DNA of 64,000 nucleotides, taken from NCBI GenBank assembly GCA_019685575.1, contig JABFQO010000002.1:115448-179447 (forward strand), written 5' to 3'. The notes under the pieces were generated by a model, which worked only from the letters and a program-made list of their open reading frames with translations, was not told the origin of the DNA and searched no databases. Made by a program: the position numbers and the translations under genes. Within the stretch, counting starts at the first letter, position 1, and each line of letters opens with the position of its first letter. Of the stretch, positions 34,760-42,951 are shown in pieces. The DNA is from Candidatus Bathyarchaeota archaeon A05DMB-4 (lineage in GTDB: Archaea; Thermoproteota; Bathyarchaeia; Bathyarchaeales; SOJC01).

Positions 34760-35185
34760 GTGACCGATATGTCCACGCGGAAAGGTGTAGTTCGATTCAG
34801 CATTTCTCTTCCGCCCAAACTGGTCAACGAGTTTGACGAGGCATGGAAGAGCATGGGATACGATAACAGGTCAAAGGCTGCGCATGATGCTTTTCGCAGT
34901 TTTATTAGCGAACACAAGTGGACTCGAGAAGAGGCGGAAGAGATTGTGGGCGCTATTGTTTTGGTTTATTATTTGGACAAGCCTGGTTTGCTGAACGAGA
35001 TCATTAGGCTTCAGCACGAGTTTGAAAGTGTGGTTTCATCTGTCATGCATGTTCATTTGGCGAAGGACAAGTGTTTGGAGTTGATCGCGGTGAAGGGCAA
35101 GGTGGGCAAGGTCAGAGAGTTAAGTCAGGAACTTGCGGCGAAGAAGGGCGTTAAACAATTAAAGTTTGCTGCGATTGCCTTGTAA
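34760..35185 (+). CDS. nikR: NikR nickel-responsive transcriptional regulator
   Basis: A ribbon-helix-helix repressor of 138-141 residues. The DNA-binding strand is GVVRFSISLPPKLVNEFDE. The C-terminal ACT-like domain keeps all four nickel ligands: the His in RLQHEFE, both His of MHVHLAKDKC and the Cys. The start is either GTG 34760 or ATG 34769. A TATA-like TTATAAAT at 34728-34735 would give a very short or no leader. It likely represses the divergent ECF-like gene, and perhaps itself, through the palindrome at 34693-34722. Confidence 0.93.
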   Translation: MTDMSTRKGVVRFSISLPPKLVNEFDEAWKSMGYDNRSKAAHDAFRSFISEHKWTREEAEEIVGAIVLVYYLDKPGLLNEIIRLQHEFESVVSSVMHVHLAKDKCLELIAVKGKVGKVRELSQELAAKKGVKQLKFAAIAL

Positions 35186-35217
35186 GCGCGTTGCCATGTG
35201 AATTTTTATTGCGGACT

Positions 35218-35661
35218 TTACTCCCACTGTTTCTTTATCCACTCTTCGACTCCGATTTCTTTCATTTTTTGAAGCCGCTCTATTTTAGCACGGTTAAAAA
35301 CGTTTGAGTATTTGCCTTTTTCGTCCCATAGGGCGCATGGAAATTCGGAGCATTCGAAACAGAAGTCAACACCTTTTGTGATGCAGCATTTGCGAACTGG
35401 GCAGTCGCCCCAGCCGGAGCCGCCCTTGCAATTGAAAGCGCAGGCAGTTTTTGAGAGAATTTCGAGGCCTTTAATCGTCTGTTCGGCGTTGCTGCCTTTG
35501 TTGTTGATCCAGCCTGCGAGTTCGAAATGGCTTTTGATTAGGTCTAACAGTTGCGCGGCGGGTTTTCTCAGAGCGTCAGTGTACCAATAGCAGGTTCGGC
35601 AGTAGTTGCCGCAGTATGCTACTTCGTTTTTTCGTGCTTTCTTAAGATTTTCACTTGTCAT
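35218..35661 (-). CDS. DUF3795-type cysteine-rich protein
   Basis: A 147-residue protein with eleven cysteines, in patterns such as YCGNYCRTCYWYT, ACAFNCKGGSGWGDC, VRKCC and FCFECSEFPC. This matches DUF3795, a family of probable metal-binding proteins of unknown function. It is convergent with nikR (32 nt between stops). Confidence 0.85.
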   Translation of the reverse strand: MTSENLKKARKNEVAYCGNYCRTCYWYTDALRKPAAQLLDLIKSHFELAGWINNKGSNAEQTIKGLEILSKTACAFNCKGGSGWGDCPVRKCCITKGVDFCFECSEFPCALWDEKGKYSNVFNRAKIERLQKMKEIGVEEWIKKQWE

Positions 35662-35824
35662 GCATTTTTCACCGTCACATTTTGTGTATGCTGGTGTTTT
35701 ATCAATTTTGTCGGCCGTGTTGGTTGTTTGCTGGTGTGTTGCAGGGGTTTATTCCGAAAATGTTAAAAGGCTCTGTTGTTGTAAAGCATATAAGATATGT
35801 TGAGAGACATATTTAATATGAGGC

Positions 35825-36379
35825 ATGGTTGAGCGTCAAGTGATCAACACTAAAAAGCGTCAAGTCAAACGTACCACGATAATTCTCGACGAAGAAGAAC
35901 GCAAATACATAGACTCGCTTATCAAAGACGGCAAGGAGCAGGGTCTCAAGCCGTTGATCTCGAAGATGCTCGACGTGTACCGCAGCATGACCATATACGA
36001 CTGGAAATATCCGGGCGAATACTATTGTGGCATAAGCCGAATAGCCTTCATCAACATCGAATTCATCAACATACTTCTCAAACACGTGCCCGAAGAAAAA
36101 TGGCGCGAGGTAGGTAACGAAGCAGGTAACGCTGCTAGGGTTTCTATGGAAGCAAGCCTGAATCTCGATCCTGCCAAACGTGAAAGATGGGAGGATGTTT
36201 TCAAACGTTTGAGGGTTCAGGGTTTTGGCGATTTTTACTTGAGGGATAAATACATCATTTTGAAGGCGCCTTTTATTAACGCCAGTGATTTTTTGTGTGG
36301 TTATCTTGAGGGTCTTTTAGGCGTGCGGTTGGAGCCTCGGACGTCGACCGCGCCGTTTGTGTTCGAGTTAGTTGAATGA
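35825..36379 (+). CDS. Hypothetical protein with ribbon-helix-helix-like N-terminus
   Basis: A 184-residue protein. The N-terminal basic strand KRQVKRTTIILDEEERKYI followed by two helices suggests RHH DNA binding. The C-terminal part (about 60-184) has a GFGDFYLRDKYIILKAPFIN segment and a GYLEGLLGVRLEPR segment, reminiscent of small-ligand-binding sensor domains. It may be a transcription regulator. A TATA-like ATATTTAATA precedes the start by about 15-20 nt. No target is obvious. Confidence 0.65.
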   Translation: MVERQVINTKKRQVKRTTIILDEEERKYIDSLIKDGKEQGLKPLISKMLDVYRSMTIYDWKYPGEYYCGISRIAFINIEFINILLKHVPEEKWREVGNEAGNAARVSMEASLNLDPAKRERWEDVFKRLRVQGFGDFYLRDKYIILKAPFINASDFLCGYLEGLLGVRLEPRTSTAPFVFELVE

Positions 36380-36498
36380 TAAGTTTCATTGTTTACTAGG
36401 GGTTGGTTTATACATGCTTGCTTAGTCGAATTCAGATTCAGAATTCACACATCTTAAATCGAAAGATTCACTTCAGCTTTCCATGCGGGTAAACTAAA

Positions 36499-37179
36499 GT
36501 GCCACCCCCACTGATGCCAGAGTTCTTCGCATTGCTGGGCATAGACATTTTCTTAGCCATCAGCCTCATCACCTGCCTTCTCGACAAACACTTTCCCGGA
36601 GCATTATCCTACATTTACCAACTTGCGGCGCTCACTGGCTTTGGGCATCTGCTCGTCAGCCGAGAGTTTCTTGGGGTTTTCGAGGAATACACGCGGTTCT
36701 GGTACTCGGCCGTTTACTTGGCCATAGCCTTAGCTAATATCGTTGCCATCAATGTTTACCTTGCGTTTTCCAAGAAACAACATGCCTTAGCCAAGCTATT
36801 CCTAACCGCTGTGACTGCTCCCGCCTACTTTGTCTCGATTTTGTTCATTCACAACTACGCTCAAGTGGCAACCTACCCTCTAGTGGCGTTGCCGTCGCTT
36901 CCCATGGACAGCGTCTTTGTCGCCGTCGTCACGCTTGACACCGTTGTCGTAGGCGTGGGCGTCTACCTCTTCCTCCGACCAAAATGGTGGCATATTACCG
37001 CCACAGGCTCGGCTATAGTGATCGCGGCGAGTCTGTATACTTTCCTCAAGCCTGCATGGCAAAACACGACGTTCCTCGTCTTCGCCGTGCTCTTGGGGGT
37101 GGCGTGTTTCATTGTCTTAGGAGCCAGCATCTTTATCCTCCTAAGATTGTGGTGGGAAAGCAAAAAAGAAAAACAATAA
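36499..37179 (+). CDS. Polytopic membrane protein (about seven helices)
   Basis: A 226-residue membrane protein with regularly spaced hydrophobic segments throughout and a short basic C-terminal tail. No signature of a transporter family is recognised. It is followed 27 nt later by the exported TasA-like protein gene, likely as one operon, and then by the pilin and prepilin peptidase genes. Start GTG 36499. Upstream lies a GAATTCA-GATTCA-GAATTCA direct-repeat stretch (36428-36447) of unknown meaning. Confidence 0.7.
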   Translation: MPPPLMPEFFALLGIDIFLAISLITCLLDKHFPGALSYIYQLAALTGFGHLLVSREFLGVFEEYTRFWYSAVYLAIALANIVAINVYLAFSKKQHALAKLFLTAVTAPAYFVSILFIHNYAQVATYPLVALPSLPMDSVFVAVVTLDTVVVGVGVYLFLRPKWWHITATGSAIVIAASLYTFLKPAWQNTTFLVFAVLLGVACFIVLGASIFILLRLWWESKKEKQ

Positions 37180-37206
37180 CCAACAAGGGGAGGTGAAAAG
37201 AAAAAA

Positions 37207-37737
37207 ATGACCTTAGAAAAAATCCGCTCGAAGAAATCGCTGAAACTCTTAACCCTACTGATAACATCACTCATGATAGCAGGAGTCAGCGCGGCCACAT
37301 ACAGGTATATGTATATCAACGGTAGCATAACGGTTGGTCAAGCAAAACTAATATGGATAAAAGGCGCCGATGCACCTGTCGATGCTTCGATTCAAGGCAG
37401 TACTGTTACTATCGACTTGGATGTAGAACCTGGAACACCACTGAACTTCACTAATTGTCTCTTCATCAAAAACAATGTCACAACCACTTACACAATGAAC
37501 ATCACAATAACCTCACCCGTAACCGCTGCAGACTTTGACGAAGCAAAAATACACATCTACGAAAACTCTACAGGCTCATGGCTCTATGTTGACACCTTAG
37601 ACATGACGATTGATAATGATGCTGTGACTAGTCTGCAGATAGCCCAAGGAGAATACTATCGACTGTCATTTGAAATTGCTGCAAAGACAACAGCGAGCGG
37701 TCAGTACACGTTTAGTGTTGAAGTAGATTACGTGTAA
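37207..37737 (+). CDS. Secreted beta-rich surface protein (TasA/camelysin-like)
   Basis: A 176-residue exported protein. A basic start precedes a signal sequence (about residues 13-31, LTLLITSLMIAGVSAA). The mature part is a beta-sandwich-like chain with PGTPLNFTNCLFIKNNVTTT, NITITSPVTAADFDEAKIHI and a YYRLSFEIAAK segment. The layout resembles TasA/CalY fibre proteins and archaeal bundling pilins. A GGGGAGGTGAAAAG site precedes ATG 37207. Function in a surface filament is inferred from the fold impression and the neighbouring pilin genes. Confidence 0.65.
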   Translation: MTLEKIRSKKSLKLLTLLITSLMIAGVSAATYRYMYINGSITVGQAKLIWIKGADAPVDASIQGSTVTIDLDVEPGTPLNFTNCLFIKNNVTTTYTMNITITSPVTAADFDEAKIHIYENSTGSWLYVDTLDMTIDNDAVTSLQIAQGEYYRLSFEIAAKTTASGQYTFSVEVDYV

Positions 37738-37932
37738 AATAGCGTAATCTACCTCCACCATTTTTAAATTCTTTTATTTTTTTCTGAAAGAATAAGCGCC
37801 GTAGGTCAAACTTTGTATAGTATTATCCAGAATTTATGTGTCTGTAGATTTTGAGTCTTTATTGTTGGTTCATATGTGTTAAATATTGTTTTTCGTAAAG
37901 GTTACGACACAAGACGAAGGTGAAAATCGACC

Positions 37933-38403
37933 TTGATTAAATTGTTCAATTCAAAGAAAGGTATTTCGCCAATTCTTGCAACCCTACTGCTCATAGTCAT
38001 CGCGGTTGCAGCGATTATAGTTACGTACGCTTGGGTAATGACCTACATGGGAGCGCAGACTGGACAGGCAGGCGTATTGATTACTCATGAGACCACAAGA
38101 TGGTACGGTAGCCCAACCGACGCTGCCAAAAACAGAACCGACATCATCATAAAAAACATCGGAACCAGCACCGTGAAAATCGTCCGCGTCTACTTCGGCA
38201 CCTCTGCAGACAACCCCATCGAAGTGACGGCCAACTGCTTACAAGGAATAAACACTACTCTTCCGCAACAAGGAATCACGACAATAACCGTCGCGTGGCC
38301 CATCTCAGAACTCGGAACCACATGGAGCAACGGCCAAACATACCACATTTGGATAGCAACCGACCCCGGCACGACCTACAAGTTCACGTACTACGTGTCA
38401 TAG
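37933..38403 (+). CDS. Archaeal type IV pilin-like protein
   Basis: A 156-residue pilin with a class III signal peptide. The short basic leader MIKLFNSKKG is followed by ISPILATLLLIVIAVAAIIV, the hydrophobic helix that stays in the filament, with cleavage expected after the KKG. The beta-rich head has Thr- and Asn-rich stretches. TTG 37933 has a GAAGGTGAAAATC site. The prepilin peptidase is the next gene. The assembly ATPase and platform may be the operon at 72-3408. Confidence 0.88.
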   Translation: MIKLFNSKKGISPILATLLLIVIAVAAIIVTYAWVMTYMGAQTGQAGVLITHETTRWYGSPTDAAKNRTDIIIKNIGTSTVKIVRVYFGTSADNPIEVTANCLQGINTTLPQQGITTITVAWPISELGTTWSNGQTYHIWIATDPGTTYKFTYYVS

Positions 38404-38469
38404 CGTAGCCTTTCCATTCTCCCGTTTTCCTTTTGCCTCAAAACTATTTTATTCCATCACATTGTATAC

Positions 38470-39309
38470 ATGCAGTCATCACAAGGCACGGATGAAGGTT
38501 TAATGAATTACCAAGCAAACATCTTTATCGAAGGACTACAAGTTTTCGTCGCCTTGGCGTTTCTGCTGTACGCCTCTTGGAGCGACCTAAAAACACGAGA
38601 AGTAAGCAACATGGTCTGGGCGTTATTCGCACCCATCGGCTTGACACTAAGCCTAACATGGCTATTTCTGTTCAATTTTTCCACGGAAGCACTTTATTTG
38701 TTCGTCATTTCAGTATCGATAACATCCGCTTTGGCGGTTCTACTTTTCTACGCAGGAGCGTACGGCGGCGCAGATGCGAAAGCGTTGATTTGCCTCTCGG
38801 TCACACTTCCCTTTTATCCCGGCGACCTTGTTCAATTTGGCTTTGCCCTATACATTTTCCCATTAAGCGTGTTCAGCAACGGCGTCATTCTGGCGGCTTT
38901 AAGCGTCATCTACGCACTTCTCAGAAACCTCATATGGCGACAAAAAACCAAACAACGTTTTTTCGAAGGCCTAGAAAAAGAACCAAAATGGCGAAAACTA
39001 GTTACGCTGCTTAGCGGCTACAAAATCTCCCTCAGCAAACTTGAAAAAAGCCAGTTCTTGTATCCGCTCGAAGATGTCCAAGACTCGGAAACAGGCAACA
39101 CAGAAAGGAAACTGTTAGTTTTCCCCAAAGACGAAGAAAGAGAAGGTATAGTCAAAAGAATCCTCGCCGCCGTGGAAAAAGGATTAAAAATAGACTGGGT
39201 GTGGGCGACGCCCGGCTTGCCCATGCTCGTTTTCATAACGCTCGGGCTCGTCTCAGCGCTGGTCATCGGAGACTTCGTGTGGATAATCCTCACCCGATTG
39301 TTAGTATAA
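38470..39309 (+). CDS. Prepilin peptidase, A24 family (PibD/FlaK-like)
   Basis: A membrane aspartyl protease that trims class III signal peptides. The 279-residue product has the two catalytic Asp motifs, ASWSDLKTREVSN near residue 38 and the GxxD block YGGADAKALI near 103. Several hydrophobic segments are present in the first 160 residues. A charged region (about 160-240) and a final hydrophobic segment follow. It is adjacent to its probable substrate, the pilin at 37933. Confidence 0.9.
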   Translation: MQSSQGTDEGLMNYQANIFIEGLQVFVALAFLLYASWSDLKTREVSNMVWALFAPIGLTLSLTWLFLFNFSTEALYLFVISVSITSALAVLLFYAGAYGGADAKALICLSVTLPFYPGDLVQFGFALYIFPLSVFSNGVILAALSVIYALLRNLIWRQKTKQRFFEGLEKEPKWRKLVTLLSGYKISLSKLEKSQFLYPLEDVQDSETGNTERKLLVFPKDEEREGIVKRILAAVEKGLKIDWVWATPGLPMLVFITLGLVSALVIGDFVWIILTRLLV

Positions 39310-39427
39310 AACTACTCTTAATTATCGTGCAACTGCAAAACCGTCGTCTGCGAAGATTGCACGTTCGACTAAACACGCGGAGTTCAATTAAGTAAAGTTT
39401 ATATGAAAGATGTATGGTTTCATGTGT

Positions 39428-39545
39428 TTGATTCCGCGGAAAAATGGCAGTTAGGAGGCCGTTTTTCGGGTCGGATGACGTTGCCGACCAGTGGAGGAAT
39501 CTCCCAGTTTGGAAGCCCACACCCCTCACTCTCAGTTCTTCATTT
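39428..39545 (+). ncRNA. Candidate structured RNA or leader upstream of rpoB
   Basis: A TATA-like GTTTATATG (39397-39405) would start transcription near 39428. The following ~100 nt are G/C-rich compared with the flanks and contain hairpins by eye: GGTCGG/CCGACC with a 9-nt loop, and GGAG-GAAT-CTCC within a GTGG/CCAC stem. T-rich sequence follows near 39535-39545. A second A/T-rich box (CATAAAT, 39557-39563) could drive rpoB itself. No known RNA family is recognised. Confidence 0.3.
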
Positions 39546-39585
39546 CACATTTAACCATAAATCTAACATGGAGAAAGATTAGAAA

Positions 39586-42500
39586 ATGAGTGAAATCGCG
39601 TTAGAAGACCTGCTTCTGCTCGAAAAGTCGTTCTTCAAAGAAAAAGGCCTCGTCAAACAGCACCTTGACAGCTACAACGAGTTTATCGACCACGGTTTGC
39701 AGGAAGTCGTCAACGAAGTCGGACAAATCGACATTGAAATCCCAGAAAGCCCGTACCAAATAAAACTCGGACAAGTTTGGGTAATCGACCCGCAATCACG
39801 CATCAGCGGACCATACATCACCGAAGTCGACGGCACAAAACACGAAATTTACCCCATGGAAGCACGTTTCCGCAACCTAAGCTACGCTGCGCCAGTTGCA
39901 CTTGAGATGACGCCTATAATTGACGGAAGAGAGCAAGACACGGAGCTCGTTTTAATCGGCGAACTTCCCGTCATGCTAAAGTCAAAACTGTGCGTTCTTT
40001 CAGTCCTCTCGCCCGAAGAGTTAATCGCTGCTGGAGAAGACCCTAACGACACGGGTGGCTACTTCATCATTAACGGCTCAGAACGCGTCATAGTTGCCCT
40101 AGAAGACCTCGCGCCAAACAGAGTCATCGTGGACATAGACGAACGCGGCGCCTCACCAGTTTACCAAGCCAAAATCTTCTCAACCACCGTTGGCTTCAGA
40201 GCGCGAATTGAGTTGAGGCTAAAGTCGGACGGTGCCATTTACGTTTCCATGCCAGGTGTCCCGACAGAAATCCCGTTCATCGTGTTGATGCGAGCGCTGG
40301 GGCTAAAGTCTGATAAAGAAATAGCCGAAACAGTTTCTCCAGACAAAACGTTACAGAACCTGCTTGACGCCTCATTCGAGAAAGCCGTGGGAGTTGATTC
40401 TGTAAAAGACGCGTTGTTATACATTGGAAACCGAGTCGCCCATGGACAAGTAGAAGAGTACAGGCTTCAAAAAGCCGAAAGCATCATAGACCGCAACTTT
40501 CTACCCCACATCGGACGAACCAAAGAACACAGACAAGAAAAAGCCCTGTTTATGGGCGAAATGGCAAGCCGAGTGATAGAGCTAAAGCTGGGTAAACGGA
40601 AACCAGACGACAAAGACCACTTTAAAAACAAGCGGCTCAAACTTGCCGGACCACTGCTCGCCGACCTCTTCAGAATAGCCTTCCGTAACCTCTGCCGCGA
40701 CATCAAGTATCAACTTGAAAGAATGGGCATGAAACGACAAATGATATCCATCTCCGCCGCCGTACGCCCGGGCATAATCACCGAACGGCTTCAACATGCG
40801 TTGGCGACGGGCAATTGGGGACGAGGTCACGTGGGCATCACGCAGCTCCTAGACCGCACAAATCATGTTTCTACCTTAAGCCATCTGCGAAGGATGCAGT
40901 CGCCGCTCAGCCGAAGTCAACCTAACTTCGAAGCGAGAGACTTACACCCAACGCACTGGGGACGATTGTGCCCAAATGAAACCCCCGAAGGCTCCAACTG
41001 TGGCTTGGTGAAAAACTTGGCTTTGTCCGCGTGCATCTCGGTCGCCACCAACGCCGAAAAAATGAAGCACACGCTTTACCGTTTGGGCGTGGTGCCCGCG
41101 GCCGAGGCAAACGATTCTTTGAAACTGTCAGGCGCTAAGGTGTTTATTGACGGTAACCTTGTTGGATATTCGTCTGAACCAAAAGAACTTGTTGACGAAA
41201 TCCGAAACAAACGAAGGCTGGGCGAAATTTCCACTGAAATAAACATTGCCTACTTCTCGAAAAACCTTGGAGAAAGAGACGAAATTTACGTAAACTGCGA
41301 CGAAGGACGTGTACGTCGCCCGCTTATAATAGTGGAAAAGAGTGTACCAAAACTCCAGCAAGAACACATCGAAAAAATTCGTGCAGGCGAATGGGCATGG
41401 GAAGACCTCGTTAAAAACGGCATAATGGAATACCTCGACGCTGAAGAAGAAGAGAACGCGTACATCGCTCTAAGCCTCGCAGAAGTTACGCCAGAACACA
41501 CGCATGCGGAAATCGCGACGTACACAATACTCGGCATATGCGCATCCACGATACCATACCCCGAACACAACCAGTCACCTCGAAATTCCTACGAAGCCGC
41601 CATGGCAAAACAAGCCTTGGGAATTTACGCCACAAACTCCATTCACCGCGTGGACTCTCGCTCTCACATACTGCATTATCCACAGATTCCTCTAATACAA
41701 ACGAAACCGATGGAAATCATCGGCTACAAACATCGTCCAAGCGGACAAAACTGTTTGGTCGCCGTGCTTTCTTTCGAAGGCTACAACATGGAAGACGCGT
41801 TAATATTCAACAAAGCCTCAGTGGAAAGAGGCTTGGGACGCTCCACTTTCTACCGCATCTACGAAGCCGAATGCCGCCAATACTTGGGTGGGCTTAAGGA
41901 CCGTTTTGTTGTTCCTGAACCAGGCATTAGAGGCTACCGTGGTGAACAGTATTATAGGCTTATCGAGCCAGACGGAATCATAAGCCCAGAAGTCGATGTG
42001 GTCGGCGGAGACGTTCTGATTGGAAGAACCAGCCCGCCAAGGTTTCTGGAAGAGTATAAAGAGTTTGAAGTGAAAGGGCCTTCCATGCGTGACACTTCGG
42101 TGGACATGCGGTCTTCCGAAGTTGGCACCGTAGACGGTGTTTTCTTAACAGAATCGAGCGAAGGAAGCAAACTCGTCAAAGTTCGAGTACGCGACCAACG
42201 AATCCCTGAATTAGGCGACAAGTTTGCGTCACGCCACGGCCAAAAAGGCGTGATAGGCATGCTTGTACGCCCTGAGGACATGCCCTTTACTGAGGACGGC
42301 ATAATCCCCGACATTATTATTAACCCGCACGCCATACCCTCAAGGATGACGATTGGGCAATTCTTGGAATCTATGGCGGGCAAAGTCGCAGCGGCGCGCG
42401 GAAAACCCGTTGACGGCACACCGTTTTCAAATGAACCTCCAGAACAACTCAAGCAAGAATTAATACAACTGGGCTTTAGTCACACGGGCAGAGAAGTTTT

Positions 42501-42951
42501 CTACAACGGCATTACAGGCGAAAAATTCGTAGCCGACATTTTCATCGGCGTCGTTTACTACCAGAAACTGCACCACATGGTCGCCGACAAGATTCACGCA
42601 CGAGCACGCGGGCAAGTGCAGATGCTCACTAGGCAACCGACAGAGGGCAGAGCGAGAGGCGGAGGCTTAAGATTCGGCGAAATGGAACGCGACTGCCTAA
42701 TTGGGCATGGCGCGGCTATGCTCTTACGCGACCGTTTAATGGAAGAGTCCGACAAGTACCTCGTGTACGTGTGCGAAAACTGTGGCTACATAGCGTACTA
42801 CGACACCAAACAACGCAAGTATGTCTGCCGCAGCTGCGACGAACACGCCCAAATCTCACCAATAATCATCTCGTACGCCTTTAAACTTCTCCTGCAAGAA
42901 CTAATGAGCCTATGCATAGCACCACGGCTCAAACTGGAGGAAAGAGCATAA
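39586..42951 (+). CDS. rpoB: DNA-directed RNA polymerase subunit B (unsplit)
   Basis: The 1121-residue second-largest polymerase subunit, with the B'' and B' parts in one chain. Recognisable blocks are GGYFIINGSERVIV, NWGRGHVGITQLLDRTNHVS (fork region), HPTHWGRLCPNETPEGSNCG, GYNMEDALIFNKASVERGLG, KFASRHGQKGVIGM and the C-terminal zinc ribbon CENCGY...CRSC. It heads the rpoB-rpoA-rpl30e-nusA operon. The small rpoH gene, usually just upstream in archaea, is absent here. Confidence 0.98.
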   Translation: MSEIALEDLLLLEKSFFKEKGLVKQHLDSYNEFIDHGLQEVVNEVGQIDIEIPESPYQIKLGQVWVIDPQSRISGPYITEVDGTKHEIYPMEARFRNLSYAAPVALEMTPIIDGREQDTELVLIGELPVMLKSKLCVLSVLSPEELIAAGEDPNDTGGYFIINGSERVIVALEDLAPNRVIVDIDERGASPVYQAKIFSTTVGFRARIELRLKSDGAIYVSMPGVPTEIPFIVLMRALGLKSDKEIAETVSPDKTLQNLLDASFEKAVGVDSVKDALLYIGNRVAHGQVEEYRLQKAESIIDRNFLPHIGRTKEHRQEKALFMGEMASRVIELKLGKRKPDDKDHFKNKRLKLAGPLLADLFRIAFRNLCRDIKYQLERMGMKRQMISISAAVRPGIITERLQHALATGNWGRGHVGITQLLDRTNHVSTLSHLRRMQSPLSRSQPNFEARDLHPTHWGRLCPNETPEGSNCGLVKNLALSACISVATNAEKMKHTLYRLGVVPAAEANDSLKLSGAKVFIDGNLVGYSSEPKELVDEIRNKRRLGEISTEINIAYFSKNLGERDEIYVNCDEGRVRRPLIIVEKSVPKLQQEHIEKIRAGEWAWEDLVKNGIMEYLDAEEEENAYIALSLAEVTPEHTHAEIATYTILGICASTIPYPEHNQSPRNSYEAAMAKQALGIYATNSIHRVDSRSHILHYPQIPLIQTKPMEIIGYKHRPSGQNCLVAVLSFEGYNMEDALIFNKASVERGLGRSTFYRIYEAECRQYLGGLKDRFVVPEPGIRGYRGEQYYRLIEPDGIISPEVDVVGGDVLIGRTSPPRFLEEYKEFEVKGPSMRDTSVDMRSSEVGTVDGVFLTESSEGSKLVKVRVRDQRIPELGDKFASRHGQKGVIGMLVRPEDMPFTEDGIIPDIIINPHAIPSRMTIGQFLESMAGKVAAARGKPVDGTPFSNEPPEQLKQELIQLGFSHTGREVFYNGITGEKFVADIFIGVVYYQKLHHMVADKIHARARGQVQMLTRQPTEGRARGGGLRFGEMERDCLIGHGAAMLLRDRLMEESDKYLVYVCENCGYIAYYDTKQRKYVCRSCDEHAQISPIIISYAFKLLLQELMSLCIAPRLKLEERA

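Noticed and set aside
42912..42950. Upstream ATG as the rpoA start
   Set aside because: It lies inside rpoB. The ATG at 42951 has a strong CTGGAGG site and overlaps the rpoB stop, which fits coupled translation.
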